From assembly GCA_964019415.1 (NCBI GenBank), contig OZ025868.1, positions 15,560,578-15,624,577 on the forward strand: 64,000 bases of DNA, given 5' to 3'. The notes beneath the pieces were generated by a model, which saw only the letters and a program-made list of their open reading frames with translations, was not told the DNA's origin and searched no databases. The first letter of the stretch is position 1. Each line of letters begins with the position of its first letter. Positions 44,827-57,746 of the stretch are shown here, in pieces. A program made the translations under genes and the position numbers. This DNA is from Ianthella basta (lineage: Eukaryota; Porifera; Demospongiae; Verongiida; Ianthellidae).

Positions 44827-45355
44827 ATGTACCGTATTTGTCCTTCTAGAAGCTGGGCTCAATAGAGGCTGGGGCTCAAATAGAAGCCGGGTTCAAACGG
44901 ATGCTGGGTCAGTCTGGAATCCACACACAGACACTCTTCAGCATCTGAGCGGCATGCTTTAGGTACGAATCAAACACAGTGCAACGTGTGGTGACTGATT
45001 GGACTCCCCTAAGCAGTAGTGTTGTCCAAGAGAAAGCACACCACGTACTTCTTCCTGCATCTAAAGGTCTGAAGTGAGCGTAGAAGAGCCGTGAAAGAAG
45101 CCGCTGTGAGGGAGGTGGGTGTCGCTAGATCAGACCGAATTGTGATGTTGTTGACTTCTGAGGACTCGTGCCTTCTAGAAAGAGCTCAACGCGTGCAGAC
45201 ATCGATGGTAGCCATTTTTATTTTTATCTCAGATTTTATACAGTAAACATGGCTAGGAAATCATTTTATTTTGTACAGATTTTTAATAAAGGCTGGGACA
45301 AAACCTCTTAAAGGAAATAGATGCCCGGGCCTCTATTCAGACAAATAAGGTACAT
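44827..45355. mobile_element. MITE with atgtacc.tatttgtc ends (duplicate)
   Basis: Duplicate of 16535-17063, nearly identical. Confidence 0.65.
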
Positions 45356-45369
45356 GGAAATAGGCATTG

Positions 45370-48300
45370 CTAGTGGTATAAAACAATAGTAGCATGGTAC
45401 CATAGAAAGATGGCAGAATAGTGACAATGACTGAAGCGCTTGCTTGCTGGATTTAGGAAGCCATGCCAGCTAAGTCCAATGTACACCAGTGTACCCGACA
45501 GTGTCTTACACCATACGTATATCCGTGTGTACAGAATACACCAATACAAACCTCCTTCTCGTAGTTTCCTTAGCATGAAGGCAGCAAACTTGTTCATCTT
45601 TTTGTAGCTTGTCTTCTCAGAAGCAATTCTGAACACTTCTGTCACCGTTTCCTCATCTGCATCCTCTTTGAGATAGTTCAAGAGGACGGTGTTACCTTCC
45701 TCCCTACTCTTTGAACAATGGATGTCACTCTCAACACTCTCTGGAACTAGCTCCAATGTTCTCAGCTCAGCTGCAATTGCTTTGCAGTTCATTTCTTTGA
45801 GAAACCTCTCAGCATGTTTCTGAACAACCTGCACAAGTGTGGCTGAACCACAAGAGAGATGTAAGTGGTGAAGCAGCCAGTAAAGCATGCGTGAGACCTA
45901 GGTAGGCCTGAACAAATAATAGTATGCTGGTCAGAGCCTGAACCACACACAATCCAGTGCACAGTCCGAGCTAGTACAAGGCCCCAACACACCTTAGAGG
46001 ATAGTCATGAGGGCACGAAGTGTAGAGACACTCCACACAACTCACCTTCACAGACAGGTGGACTCTTCTCTGTAGCAACTGCTCCTCCACTCACATCTGG
46101 AGCAGAAGTGGGGACACTCACAGCCTCTACACTTCTTCCACTATCAGTCAAGTCACATCCAGCTACTGTCTTAGCTGGTGGATGGTCTTGAGTGTCACCC
46201 TCTGGGGACCGCTTCCTCTGCCAAGGCACACCTGGAGGATGAGCAACAATTGGAGGTGATGACACATTACTTGGGCAAATAGATCACCAACTGAACACAG
46301 TCCTTGTACCTTCTTCATCTGATGTTCTCCTCCGCTTTGCCAATGGCCAACTCAGCTCTGCTGTCCTCTCAATGTGAACAAGAGACCTTGAGGAGCTGGC
46401 CAGCTGGGGAGAGACCTGAGAGCATACAGGAAACAAGACAGATACAGAGGAAGGGAGGGGATTAGAGGGGAGGAAGAGGGGAAAAAAGGAAGAATAGAGG
46501 AGACAGAACAACACAAGCACACGTGACAGGAGAGCAACACTTGCCTCCTCCAGACAGCACACCACACAGCACCTTCACTCAACACACAACACTGCACACT
46601 TACCTGGTGAGCTCCTCCCAGTTCTGATACAATCTTGTCCACTAGTCCATCAATAGTGTGTTTAGTCTCAGAGTGGCCCAAGACATCCAACAGGGTCTTC
46701 CAGGTCACACTGCTACCGTGCTCCAACCAGTAGCTCAGGGTCTCCAGATACTGATCATCGTCATTCGAGAATTGTTGCCCAAGACCATCGAGTGTGCTTT
46801 TCTTCATGCCAAGAGCCAGTCCAACTCTCTTCCAGTGTCTCACTTGGATGTGAGGTAGGACATGTGTGACTACATCCCCAAGGTCAGGACGCTGGCCCAA
46901 GACCTGCTCCTTCACCAACTGACTGTCATCGACTTGTACTGTATCGTCCATTTGCCTACCAAAGACGCCAAAAAACAAGCTCTCTATGAATTTACGGCCA
47001 TCTTCACTCTCTGAAACAATATTCCTCATTTCTGGAAAAGCCTCAAGCACTTTAACCAGCCCTGCATGATGCTTAACCACAATACTCTGTGGTATGCTGG
47101 GACACAATAGACCACTTGCTTCCTCATATGCAGCTATGTTGACCTGGACAGACAGGTTGGCTTCATGACCGAACAAGCTGTTTTCTTCATTGCAGCGAAT
47201 AAACAGTGAGGGCCTGGACAGCTGGAGGGAGGCCTGAGAGGAGAAAAGGGAGAAAAAAGAAGAGAATTAAGAGAGGAAGAAGGAGTCAGCACACAAGCAC
47301 ACGTCACAGGAGAGCAACACTTGCCTCCTCCAGACTGCACACCACACAGCACCTTCACTCAACACACAACACTGCACACTTACCTGGTGAGCTCCTCCTA
47401 GTTCTGATACAATTTTCATGTCTGTCCAGTCCCGTTTATTCAACAATTGACTCCCTTCAGCTGCAAGTATAGTACAGTCCACAGACTTCCTCACACTAGC
47501 TGCATTGGAACCATCCTGCTCCTCCACCAACTGTTCACCAAGGAGTTTTATCACAGCCAACCTCACATTCTCATGACAACCTTGGCTGGGATCAAACACC
47601 GCAATTAGCGATTCATAAATCATGAACCGCTCATTAGGATACCTAAAAAACACATCTTGTGGTATGTCAGCCCACACTCCTGGACGTCCACCCGCCCCCT
47701 CAATCAATGCAGCTATGTCATGGAGTTCAAACTGCTGAGCCAGGTCAAGAGGACTTAGACCATTTGGGTAGCATTCATTGACCGATTCCTTTAACACAGG
47801 GTGGGACAACAGCTTGGTGATGAATGATTTGTGGTCGTTACTACCCATTTGAATTGAAAACTGAGCAAATCCCAAAGTAAAGCATTTCATTGATAGCAGT
47901 GAAATGTGCAATGGGTTCAATGCATTCTCATCTGGTATACTGAGCTGGTTAATAAATGAAATACCTTCACCTCTGCAGAAATAGTACTTGGCAAATTTCA
48001 CAGCTCCAGGCATGGCACAAGCATCAGAAGCAACTAATTCAATGAACTGGTCTTCTAGGAATACACTGTCTCCAGAAATGGCACACAAACACAGCACTTT
48101 CTTCGCATCAATCAGACCCTTAGTGATCAAGGTTGCTAAAGTATCCCTCAGCCCTTCTCCACTGCTCCCAATGCCACATGCCTCACAGAACTGGCTCAGT
48201 TTGCTGGCATGACCACCAACAAAGCAGTGCTCAAGTGTAGACAAAGAATGAGTGTCTCTGTCAGTGATAGCCCCACCTTTGGAAGTCAACAATTTAAAGA

Positions 48301-49441
48301 CTTCCACCTGTCCATACCTTACTGCCCACATAACAGGAGTTTGTCCAAATGAATTACAAGTGTTAATGACACTACGTTGAGCTAACTCTGGTTTTGAAGG
48401 TATAGTGCCATGATTGGCCAAATCAGATTCACAAATTTCTTCCTCTAACAAGACTTGAACTGTCTCTGTATGTCCATTTGCTACTGCTTGATGCAAAGGT
48501 GTACCATACATTCCAGCAACCACTGACTTGGTTGCACCTGATGAAAGTAGCTTACAAACTGCTTGTGTTTCGCCACTAGCAGCAGCATCATGGAGGGGAG
48601 TACAGCCATCAGCATCTGGTGCATTCACATCACACCCTCTGTCAACTAACTCCCTCACTGTTTCAACACAACCACCTTCAGCTGCAGAATGCAGAACTGT
48701 GGACTTATTGCTATCCACTACATTAATTAGACACTCCTTCTCTAACATGGCCACAACAGTCTCCACATGTCCATTAAGGGCTGCTTGATGAAGTGGAGTC
48801 CCATACTCCCCAGCAACCATTGACGTGGTTGTACCAAGTCTGATTAGTTCACGAACTGCTTCTGTTCTACCATCAGCAGCAGCATCATGGAGGGGAGTAC
48901 AACCTTCTGCATCTCTTGCATTCACATCACACCCTCTGTCTACCAACTTCCTCACTACTTCAACATAGCCTTCTTCAGCTACATAATGCAGAACAGTAGA
49001 CCCATCACAGTCCACTACATCAATAGGACACCCTTCCGCCAACATGGCTTCAACAGTCTCCAAATGTCCCTTACTGGCTGCTTGATGAAGTGGAGTCCCA
49101 TACTCTCCAGCAACCTCTGACTTGGTTGCTCCCATTCGAATCAGTTCTCGAACTGCCTTTGTCTGTCCCATTGCAGCAGCCCAGTGCAGTGGAGTGAGCC
49201 CTCTACCATCAACTGAGTCTACATCACATCCCCTCCTGATGAGAAGCCTCATTGTGGTCACATGACCACCCTCTGCTGCCCAATGCAATAAGGAATTCCC
49301 CTCATCATCCTTAGTGTCAATTGGGACACCTCTGTCTAACAGGTCTACAACAGTTTCTGTGTCACCAGTTCTGACAGCTCTAATTAATGCACGTTTGTTG
49401 ACAGCCAATCGCTGAGCAGCTGCAGCAGGTGATTGGTCCAT
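45370..49441 (-). CDS. ANK gene 4: 11 ankyrin repeats, DEATH, CARD-like, stop-loss tail
   Basis: Proposed exons are 49441-47384, 47233-46604, 46403-46310, 46231-46046 and 45842-45370 (GT-AG throughout; phases 0,0,1,1), about 1146 aa. Residues 20-400 hold 11 ankyrin repeats, then the conserved middle region. Unlike genes 1 and 2 the first exon has no complete DEATH domain. Exon 2 encodes a linker (ASLQLSRPSLFIRCNEENSL...) and the DEATH domain (RHWKRVGLALGMKK ... TWKTLLDVLGH). Exons 3 and 4 are K/R- and S/P-rich linkers, one with a possible nuclear-localisation-like PLAKRRR. Exon 5 is the CARD-like module shared with gene 2. The gene 2 stop codon is TGG here (45541-45543), adding about 43 residues. 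A splice at ggag/gtttgt could avoid this tail. Confidence 0.78.
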
Positions 49442-49490
49442 CTGTACAGTTTGTAAGTCTCTTTACAGAGCAAGAGATCGAAGAAAGGAA
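49442..49490 (-). promoter_or_regulatory. Conserved 5' leader of ANK gene 4
   Basis: The leader ctctgtaaagagacttacaa / actgtacag touching the ATG is identical to gene 2, with a pyrimidine-rich stretch before it. Confidence 0.45.
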
Positions 49491-49689
49491 AAATGATTCT
49501 CAAGTGAGGTAGGATTGAAATGTTCCATGAACACAACGGGTGATATTCTGAACACATGACCATGGATGTGTGCGTTATTGTCAACTATTTAGGATTACTG
49601 CAATTTCAAACATCAAATAAGAATTGTGAGTGACCCCCACTCAATGTGAAATTGAGGGCCGTCATCATTAATTTGCTGACACATGCTTG

Positions 49690-50060
49690 TCTGTACGTTC
49701 CCCAATATTGCAATGTGTAAATGGCCATCGTCTGCACCACCAGACAGTACACAGGAGGTTCAGAGATGTGGTCACAGCCGGTGAAAGTGTTTGTGATCTA
49801 CGTAATAGCTTGTCTCAGTGGCTGGAGTGCTGCTGCTTAGAGGAGCATCTCACCAAAGGTAAGTACAAGACAATAGCATGGTGTGCTGTCTGTTCACTTG
49901 GACATATAGTGGTTCTTGTTATGGAAACACTTATTCTATTCTCTTCTATAGTCATAAGAATACAGTTGAGGCATTCCTTCTAATTCCAGCCCTGTTCTAT
50001 TTGAATGAGAATTGTCACCACCTGGTGATCATGCAAAATGACAGAACTAATAGCAGTGGT
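49690..50060. repeat. ANK-gene upstream flank repeat (copy 3)
   Basis: Matches 20090-20463 and, in part, 8760-9020. Continuous across the site where the 461-bp MITE sits in copy L. Confidence 0.65.
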
Positions 50061-50640
50061 TAGTACTGACTATCACACCCAGTCTGAGAACAAAATTGGA
50101 AAGTTCTACTGCATGTGCAATATCACCTGTTTAGGGGAAAACCTGCTGCCAAGCAGCTGAAGCAGGTGTTTGATTCACTTGTCCCATTTATAGGTAGATT
50201 CTCATGTATGGTCTGATAGACTTGTTATGTGAACACACATGCACACACATGACCATGTGTTCATATACGTATGCACAAAACAACGCATGGGTTGCCAAGA
50301 AAAATAAAAAAAAAATATAGTGGAATGGCACAAAATTAATAGAAAAGAGGATAGTTCAGTACACACGTATGAAGCATGTCCTGGGAGACACGAGCAGCAC
50401 TGTAATAGGCACAGGATTTGTACTTAACTAAGTTCCTGTCACATTGGGGGATCAGCCCCTTCCAATCCTGCCTCACTTACACACTCCCACCGTGACCCTA
50501 AGTAAACCCACTTTTTGCCCATTGTGTATGAGGTTCTTCTTCACTCTGACTCCACAAGTACCACAATTTTGAACATGGTCTTCCCTTGTCTTACGCAAGT
50601 TGGCACTATGAGTACAATAACTAGGCGAATGCAAGCATTG

Positions 50641-52444
50641 TGGGGCGAGCCTGAGCGAGCGTCACGTACTCTGGCAGTGATTGTGGCCTAGAGAGTGGGT
50701 GATGACAGGAATGGAGCACACATGCATGATGGGTGTAGGTGAATGAAAACAGGTTATAGGAAATGTGGATAGGCCTATTGAGGACGGGCACACCTCCATG
50801 CGCATGAGTACCAAATGCAGAGCATAAGACAGCAAGTTACTGCATTGATACCAGTTTACCTCTAGTATGTTAATGGGTACACCCTGGACAACTGGACTAA
50901 TCTGTCATGTTACTGCGTTCTGATTGCTGCACCATGATTGTGTTGAGTTACAATGGCATGTTCTTGTATTGTGCATTATATTTCACTTGTTTTGACATAA
51001 TTATTTCGCATTATAAACTTCAATGTAAAATGGTGGGCAAGATGGTGACTCTCTGACTGTCTTCCTCAGCATAATGTGCTAGACACCATGGCAACATGCA
51101 AGGTGATATCATGGAGTGGGGCAGACGGACCACTTACCCATGCCCACAAATATACTGACAACGTCATTGCATCAGCATGTATGCACTAGATGAGCAGCCT
51201 GCTCGAAGGGAACTCGCTGCAGCCAGCTTTGATTGCTGAAGAGATCTGGTCCCTGGCTAGAACTATAGCTGGAGTGCGCTGTCCTTCCCGTGAAATGTTG
51301 ACTGTAGCCGCCTGAGCATAAAGTTCACGCAAAAGCCGTGCATAAAAAATTGGCACCCTAGCCGACGTGGGGACCCGCTGCTTTCCCATAGCTACAACAA
51401 CAAAGGTAGGGGAGAGCGTTCTTGACACAGCGTCGTGAGTGCGAGCGACGTCCCAACGGGGTGTGTGCGGTTCCTAAGGCATCTTTGTTTCGAAGTCTGC
51501 ACGGTTAGTAAGGCGTCTTTGTTTCGGAGTGTGCACGGCTGGCAAGCGAACGGCATGTAGCCGTGTTCTTCTACACCGGCGAAGAGAGTCGGCTTGGGGC
51601 ATATATAGACGTCTTATGCTTGGGGCTATGACCTATACGAAATCGGCCCCGGGGGCCAAAACGGACGCACCATCTATACATAATGATAATAATAATAATA
51701 ATAATAATAACTACCGCTGCTGATGATGACTAGGCTGCATGTTCTTAATAGTTTCTGCTTTAGTTGTCTCTTATTTACCTTTCCATATTATTAGTAATAT
51801 TGTAGCATCATTTATTATTATTAATTAGTAATTTTATTATATGAATTATAAATCATTTCAGTAATAATTCATATTATTATTGCAAAAAAATCTTATTATA
51901 ATAAACGTAACTCACATTTCATTGTTCGGGATAATCTCCTTCAATTCTGGACGAAACGTCACGAAACTTGGTAGGATTACGAAGAGGGGGACTGTGAGTA
52001 ACCTCGCCGAGCCGAAATTTGGTTTAAGGTCGTTCCGTCCGAGTTCTTGCCACTTTTACGGTCGCTGCCATATCTAAGAGATAGGGGACAAGATCGTGTT
52101 TGGTTGTGCACGAGCTCCTCCTTCAATTTTTCACCAATCTTCGCCAAACTTGGAAGAGCATATCACGGCAATAAGGGGGGTGACCTAAGGTGGTTATTGC
52201 CTTCGCCGCTGGACTCCTTTAAACGAAATGGATTAACATAAGTAAATTCTGTACGTACGGAGTTTTACGGAACGAGTCTACGGAATACTCCCAATTAAAT
52301 GGACGGTTCTGATTGGTTAAACGCTCAAATTTCAAACGATATGATGGGAACCCACCCGAAGGGCGGGCATTCGGCTAGTAATAATAAAACAGAGACTTCC
52401 GCCTACACTCCACGCCAGAGTGGGGCTTGCTCAGGCTCGCCCCA
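50641..52444. mobile_element. 1.8-kb element with inverted ends tggggcgagcctgagc
   Basis: Left tggggcgagcctgagcgagc (50641-50660) and right gcttgctcaggctcgcccca (52425-52444) are reverse complements with one mismatch; similarity continues inward around actctggc. It is absent from the paralogous site at about 22332. The boundary could include up to 20 more bases on the left (ctaggcgaatgcaagcattg). No transposase-length ORF is present. It carries a nested Helitron-like 3' end and an (AAT)n run at 51681-51711. Confidence 0.7.
51925..52378 (+). mobile_element. Helitron-like 3' segment nested in the 1.8-kb element
   Basis: Ends with hairpin cccacccgaagggcggg, spacer cattcgg, CTAG (52375-52378) and T. 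It is homologous to the reverse strand of 7617-8080. The 5' TC end could not be fixed. It shares the hairpin type of the elements ending at 11424 and 11974. Confidence 0.65.
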
Positions 52445-53477
52445 ATTATGATAGCCGGCCAACATGGTATGAGACATGGTAAAACTTGCTCCAACGCTCT
52501 ACTTATCGGATTGCCACTGGCACTCAGATCCTAGTCCTTGACCTAGGTATGTAAATCCTCATGCACTATTTAGGTGTATAGGTGTCCAGAGTTGTGCGTT
52601 AGGAGCATACAAAAATTCAGTATATAGAAAGGAGGAGAATATGAAAAGACAAAATGGGGTAAGAGCAGCCTATGATGCTTTTCTCTCATGTGTACTCCAG
52701 GCTGGCTTTGGGTGCACTGTCATAATAGACGTCATGAGTATTACGTCTGATAACAACTAGCTGCCATGTTGCTGTGAGCCAACTATATGCAATTGAGTGA
52801 AATATCATTTGGTTAGGATGCTTAGCATTCACTTTTCCTGTGTATACATGTTTATAGACATTTGCTATTTGGTCTGTGTGGCCGTCATGCTCAAATAGAC
52901 AAAACACAGTGTTGCCCGAGGTCTACAGTCGTGATAAGTTCTATAACTTATCATGAAAGGACCTAGCCTCACAGAGATATAGGTGAGTGGATTTGACAAA
53001 AGGGCCCACTTGTCGCTATTTGTCGATTCAGTTAGTGGTACTGGGTGGAAGCACAGTAGATGAGCTCTTTGTAGCACTTTGTTTGCTTCAATAGCTGCTC
53101 CCGTTTCTGAGATACGCTTGCTCAAAGTACAAAAATATGCCCGGTGCAATTATGAGAAAACGGCCCGTAACCCTTCCGTTGTTAAATCCGTAAACATGGC
53201 GTCAGCATAACAATTCTTCCTGGTTTGAAGTGCAGGAAAGGACTACGGGTTTCAAACTTGGCCAGGGTGTTGGGACAATACCACTGGTACGAAAGACGCA
53301 AGAAACGAATTTACTCAAAACATCACATGGTTGCATGTTTTCGTCTGTAGTGACACATACTTTAGTGACAAGTGGCCCCTTTTGTCTAATCCACTCACAT
53401 ATAGTGAAGGAGGTTTGCAGTCACACATGAATGTGATTGAGGTGGGCATGTATGTGTGTAGTTCACTAACTGTTGAA

Positions 53478-53665
53478 TGCTGCAGGTTGCAATTGACTAC
53501 AGTTGGACAGGTCTTCCAGGTCTTCAGGCCAATCCAAACTTAAGCATGAGGCACCTCCCTAAAGCTGAGAAAAGGAGGAAGTATGAAAATGAAGTGAAAG
53601 TTGGTAGCTATAGGCAAGTCATCAGGTATAACAGCATCTACTGGTTTGACTCTACTTCAAAATGA
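53478..53665 (+). CDS. Possible terminal exon, duplicate of 23488-23675
   Basis: Same acceptor-like tgctgcag, same length and stop. The frame reads VAIDYSWTGLPGLQANPNLS then HLPKAEKRRKYENEVKVGSY. Unrecognised family; coding status unproven. Confidence 0.3.
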
Positions 53666-54576
53666 TGTCTACAGACACAACCAATGACAAACTTAACATA
53701 ACCCCCTTAACACTAATTTAACAGATGGCCCTAAACAAAGTTGTTGTAGAGGTGACCAAAGCCAAGTTGTTGTAGAGGTGACCAAAGCCAAGTTGTTGTA
53801 GAGGTACGTGACAGTAGTTATAAGTTGTTGGGGTTGTCACAGGATACTTGCAATTACATCATTGTACCATATTTGGTTCTATCTGCAAAGTCAGTTGATC
53901 CAATTTCTCTTCCACCGTCACACACACTAAAAAGGAGCACGAGATTTCACCTCTCGCTATCAATACAATATGAAGTTTATAGGACGTTCTGTGGACACTG
54001 CATGGCTGAGATACAGCCCACAGCAGTTGATAATTGGCAGGTTACATACGAATTGCAGCAATCTGACTCGGCTAGCTACAATGCTTTGAATTCGATCCCT
54101 CTGGGAAGCAAATCTGCCAAGTAACTATATATGTAACACTAGTCACTCCCACATGAGATGTGTTCAGTTGTAAGGTCCACTGTCTGTGAGGTGGTGTGAA
54201 TGAACTTCGCAGTGCTATAGGGTGCAGTAATGGGGCTCCCATCCCAGCCCAGGTCCACCAACTCGTCACTCGTCCCACCACCATCACCCATCGCCACGAC
54301 ACACTTACCCAGCTTACCTTCAACTGATCCACCGTCTACGGCTAGCTGAGCGCAAGGGCGCAAGGTCGGTCACCGCTTGCACAAAGCGAGGGCGCAAGAT
54401 CGGTCCTCGCGTGCACAAAGAAGATGGACCTAGAAGTAGCTCTATTGCGTTCAGTCATACACCAAAACTTAAGACCCAAGAGACCGATCTGTCCTCAGTA
54501 GCAAAGAGATCGGTTTCAATACGTCTCCTTTATCCTTCAGGCGCGCGCCACCGGTACCACGTGGCCAGTTGTCTTC

Positions 54577-54598
54577 TGACGTCACTCTCCAAATTAGG
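54577..54598. promoter_or_regulatory. CRE plus CArG box composite
   Basis: TGACGTCA at 54577-54584 followed four bases later by CCAAATTAGG at 54589-54598, matching 24587-24608. Confidence 0.4.
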
Positions 54599-55117
54599 AG
54601 ATCTGCTCACGTGCACTCTTGATGCCATGCATGCAATTTATATTGGATTTGGACATGTTCTAAGCTGATTTCATTACAACTATGTGATTATACCACCATT
54701 TAGGGGTTCTATGCACATGTAGCTAGTCCCAACTGAGTTTGTGCTTCTCTCAATAGCGAGCACAGTATTGGAAATACAATAGACTTAGCTAAGCACATAG
54801 CTACAGGAATCAATGTACTTGTCCAACACTTTATTCACACAATCAAGAGAAAGTGCAAAGCTCAAGTCAATCGGGACTAGAAGCCCTAAAACCACTAAAG
54901 ATATCTCCTCAAGCATACACATAGTATGTCCAGCTGACTGCTATAAAGAAAGGTGGTTGAGATGGCTAGCTAAAAGTGTCTCCGACCACATGAGACATGT
55001 GATGAGTGTGCAGTCTCGTTAGTGAGGTGATGCAGAATGTGTGCAGTGTCTTGGCTGTCTTCTTCTGTGACTGTCTCTCAAATACCTGCTCACAACTGGC
55101 AGTGGACCTACAGTTAA

Positions 55118-55954
55118 CAGGAGCAGGGAGGGGTGGGGCAATATGAGCAGGGAGGGGTGGGGCAATATGAGTAGGGAGGGGTGGGGCAATAGGAGCAGGA
55201 AGGGGTGGGGCAATATGAGCAGGGAGGGGTGGGGCAATATGAGCAGGAAGGGGTGGGGCAATATGAGTAGGGAGGGGTGGGGCAATATGAGTAGGGAGGG
55301 GTGGGGCAATATGAGCAGGGAGGGGTGGGGCAATATGAGCAGGGAGTGGTGGGGCAAAATGAGCAGGGAGGGGTGGGGCAATATGAGCAGGGAGTGGTGG
55401 GGCAAAATGAGCAGGGAGGGGTGGGGCAAAATGAGCAGGGAGGGGTGGGGCAATATGAGCAGGGAGGGGTGGGGCAATGTGAGCAGGGAGGGGTGGGGCA
55501 ATGTGAGCAGGGAGGGGTGGGGCAATATGAGTAGGGAGGGGTGGGGCAATATGAGCAGGGAGGGTGGGGCAATATGAGCAGGGAGGGGTGGGGCAATGTG
55601 AGCAGGGAGGGGTAGGGCAATATGAGCAGGGAGGGTGGGGCAATATGAGCAGGGAGGGGTGGGGCAATGTGAGCATGGAGGGGTGGGGCAATGTGAGCAG
55701 GGAGGGGCGGGGCAATATGAGCAGGGAGGGTGGGGCAATATGAGCAGGGAGGGGTGGGGCAATATGAGCAGGGAGGGGTGGGGCAATATGAGCAGGGAGG
55801 GGTGGGACAATATGAGCAGGGAGGGGTGGGGCAATATGAGCAGGGAGGGGTGGGGCAATATGAGCAGGGAGGGGAGGGGCAATATAAGCAGGGAGGGGTG
55901 GGGCAATATGAGCAGGGAGGGGTGGGGCAATATGAGCAGGAAGGGGTGGGGCAG
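55118..55954. repeat. G-rich minisatellite, 24-bp unit, about 35 copies
   Basis: Same unit as 25135-25641 but about 14 units longer. Some units lack one G (gggagggtggggc), which breaks the eight-codon frame. This shows that the long frames on both strands are a by-product. Confidence 0.97.
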
Positions 55955-55993
55955 TGGATGGTATAATGTAAAATTACTCATAGTAAGATTGCA

Positions 55994-55994
55994 T

Positions 55995-56027
<33 letters not shown>
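55994..56027. repeat. (CA)n microsatellite
   Basis: A short CA run directly after the minisatellite. Confidence 0.9.
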
Positions 56028-56031
<4 letters not shown>

Positions 56032-56210
56032 ATTCACCTCACGACCTGTTAAGAGATGTACTACAGTCTTGTAATTAGACACTCACCCACACACACTGAG
56101 TGATGTTCACTGACACACTCTCAACAACCCTCAACACACACCTTGATGTACAACCTAGGATGGACACACCACAGAGATGTGCACACACCATAGACGCGCC
56201 CCTGACACAC

Positions 56211-56554
56211 CCACCTGGTGCCTCCATGTTGCTCTGACCATGCACTGGGTTCCCATTAGTCACTGCATTAGACACCACCACACTACATCCGTGGTGGAGC
56301 TGTGTTTGAAGGGGAGGGGCAACCACTGCTGGGCTAGTGTCTCCACCACTACACTGGCTAATGTTGAGCTGCTGCAGTTGGTGTTGGAGGTCAAGACCCT
56401 GGAATGGCCTTAGCTGGGACTGGAGGTCAGGGGCAGGACCAGCAGCATGGGGAGGGGACTGGGCATGGGAGGAATGGTATGGAGGTGGTGTGAGTACAAG
56501 GGAGTCAATGAAAGGGAACACACTGCTCCAGTACACCACTGTCACACACCACAC
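56211..56554 (-). pseudogene. SIK-like Q/P-rich exon (copy D)
   Basis: The frame reads SLVLTPPPYHSSHAQSPPHA, LQSQLRPFQGLDLQHQLQQL, then NISQCSGGDTSPAVVAPPLQ, ending HGQSNMEAPG at a GTGGGTG donor. Q-rich disordered sequence is typical of SIK C-terminal halves. Open and protein-like, but isolated from any complete kinase. Near-identical at 60218-60555; its 3' part is also at 57351-57475. Confidence 0.55.
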
Positions 56555-56699
56555 ACACCTTCAGGGACCAAAGGGGATCGAGGAGTCCACAGGAGAGACC
56601 CAAAACAGGGACTGTGAACAAGGTGAGCCATTGGGGGTGGGTCTAGGAAGAGGTACACAATACACCTTCACTCAAATCAGAGCTGGCCACTCCTGATGT

Positions 56700-56999
56700 G
56701 TTCACTGGTGGATCATATGACTGAACCGAAGGGGACTCACCAGGCTAGGGAACAACCAGACCTAGCTGTGTTGTCCATCGATGAGTCAGTTAGGGAACTG
56801 CAAGTGAGGAGGAGGGGTATCCTCATCCATTGAATTTGGGGTCAGCTGAAGGAGTCGCCAAAGGGGCGGGGTCATCAAACAGTTGAGTTAAAAGAAGTGG
56901 TGTTAGGGCACATCTAATGGTTGCTTCATCCGCCTCAGTCTACTCAGCCATGTAGAGTGAGGAAGTGGAGGGATCATCACAGAGCAGTTCATCTCATGT

Positions 57000-57055
<56 letters not shown>

Positions 57056-57230
57056 TCAGTGAAGACCACTGGAGGACTTGACAGAGTGGGGGCAGGAGTC
57101 CACAGGTAGACACATGGGAACATAAGGGTGCAGTCATGTGACTGTCAGCTGACACAGGAGTGTGATATGTCTCAGTGGAGGGAGGGGCTGGGGAGGGGAG
57201 GGAGGAGGGATGAACAATCTACTTAAAGAG
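56700..57230. other. Spacer with CA run, no gene seen
   Basis: Includes CA microsatellite 57000-57052. 57170-57215 retains the acceptor region of the SIK C-terminal exon (gtggagggaggggctgggg) without the exon body. Confidence 0.5.
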
Positions 57231-57350
57231 TATTAAGAGTCATTTTGGCAGATATGGGGCTACCACTCTAAGAACACCACGTAGTGCTGTCTACCTAGAC
57301 ACATGTCCAGTGCAGTGGCATATTCACACACGCCCCCTGACACACCCACC

Positions 57351-57746
57351 TGGTGCCTCCATGTTGCTCTGACCATGCACTGGGTTCCCATTAGTCACTG
57401 CATTAGACACCACCACACTACATCCATGGTGGAGCTGTGTTTGAAGGGGAGGGGCAACCACTGCTGGGACTACCGGCAGTGGACTCACAAACTGACCGGC
57501 AGCCATTGCAGGAGGGCTTGCATAGAGAATAGGTGGTGGATGAATGTAGGATGCCTGCTGAGCAAGATTGGAAGCGTCTGCCAGTCTACTTGCTGGGTTG
57601 ATGGCGTTTGGTCTCACGGCATCAAAGGATGCTCCTGGGCCGCTCTGAGTGGAGTGGAGTTTGCGGTGGGTGTTGTTAGGATCCTTGACAACAGAAGAAA
57701 ACTGGTTGGGGAGTTTGGGCGAGTTGATTGACTGCTGCTGCTGCTA
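57351..57746 (-). pseudogene. SIK-like long disordered exon, open (copy D)
   Basis: After the acceptor aatcctag the strand reads QQQQSINSPKLPNQFSSVVK, then SGPGASFDAVRPNAINPASR and ASYIHPPPILYASPPAMAAG. It ends VHGQSNMEAPG at a donor. The whole 396 bp is open. It gives the fullest view of the low-complexity tail of this kinase. No intact downstream C-terminal exon follows. Confidence 0.55.

Larger units (their letters stand above)
39806..55955. repeat. Segmental duplication copy R (partner about 9200-25641)
   Basis: The partner of the left block. It has a SIK 3' fragment, an ANK-DEATH-CARD gene and the 24-bp minisatellite in the same order and orientation. It lacks the Helitron-like pair and the 461-bp MITE and has gained the element at 50641-52444. 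Confidence 0.88.

Noticed and set aside
55019..55981. 320-aa minus ORF and 147-aa plus ORFs
   Set aside because: Same 24-bp minisatellite; units lacking one G switch frames, showing no selection for coding.
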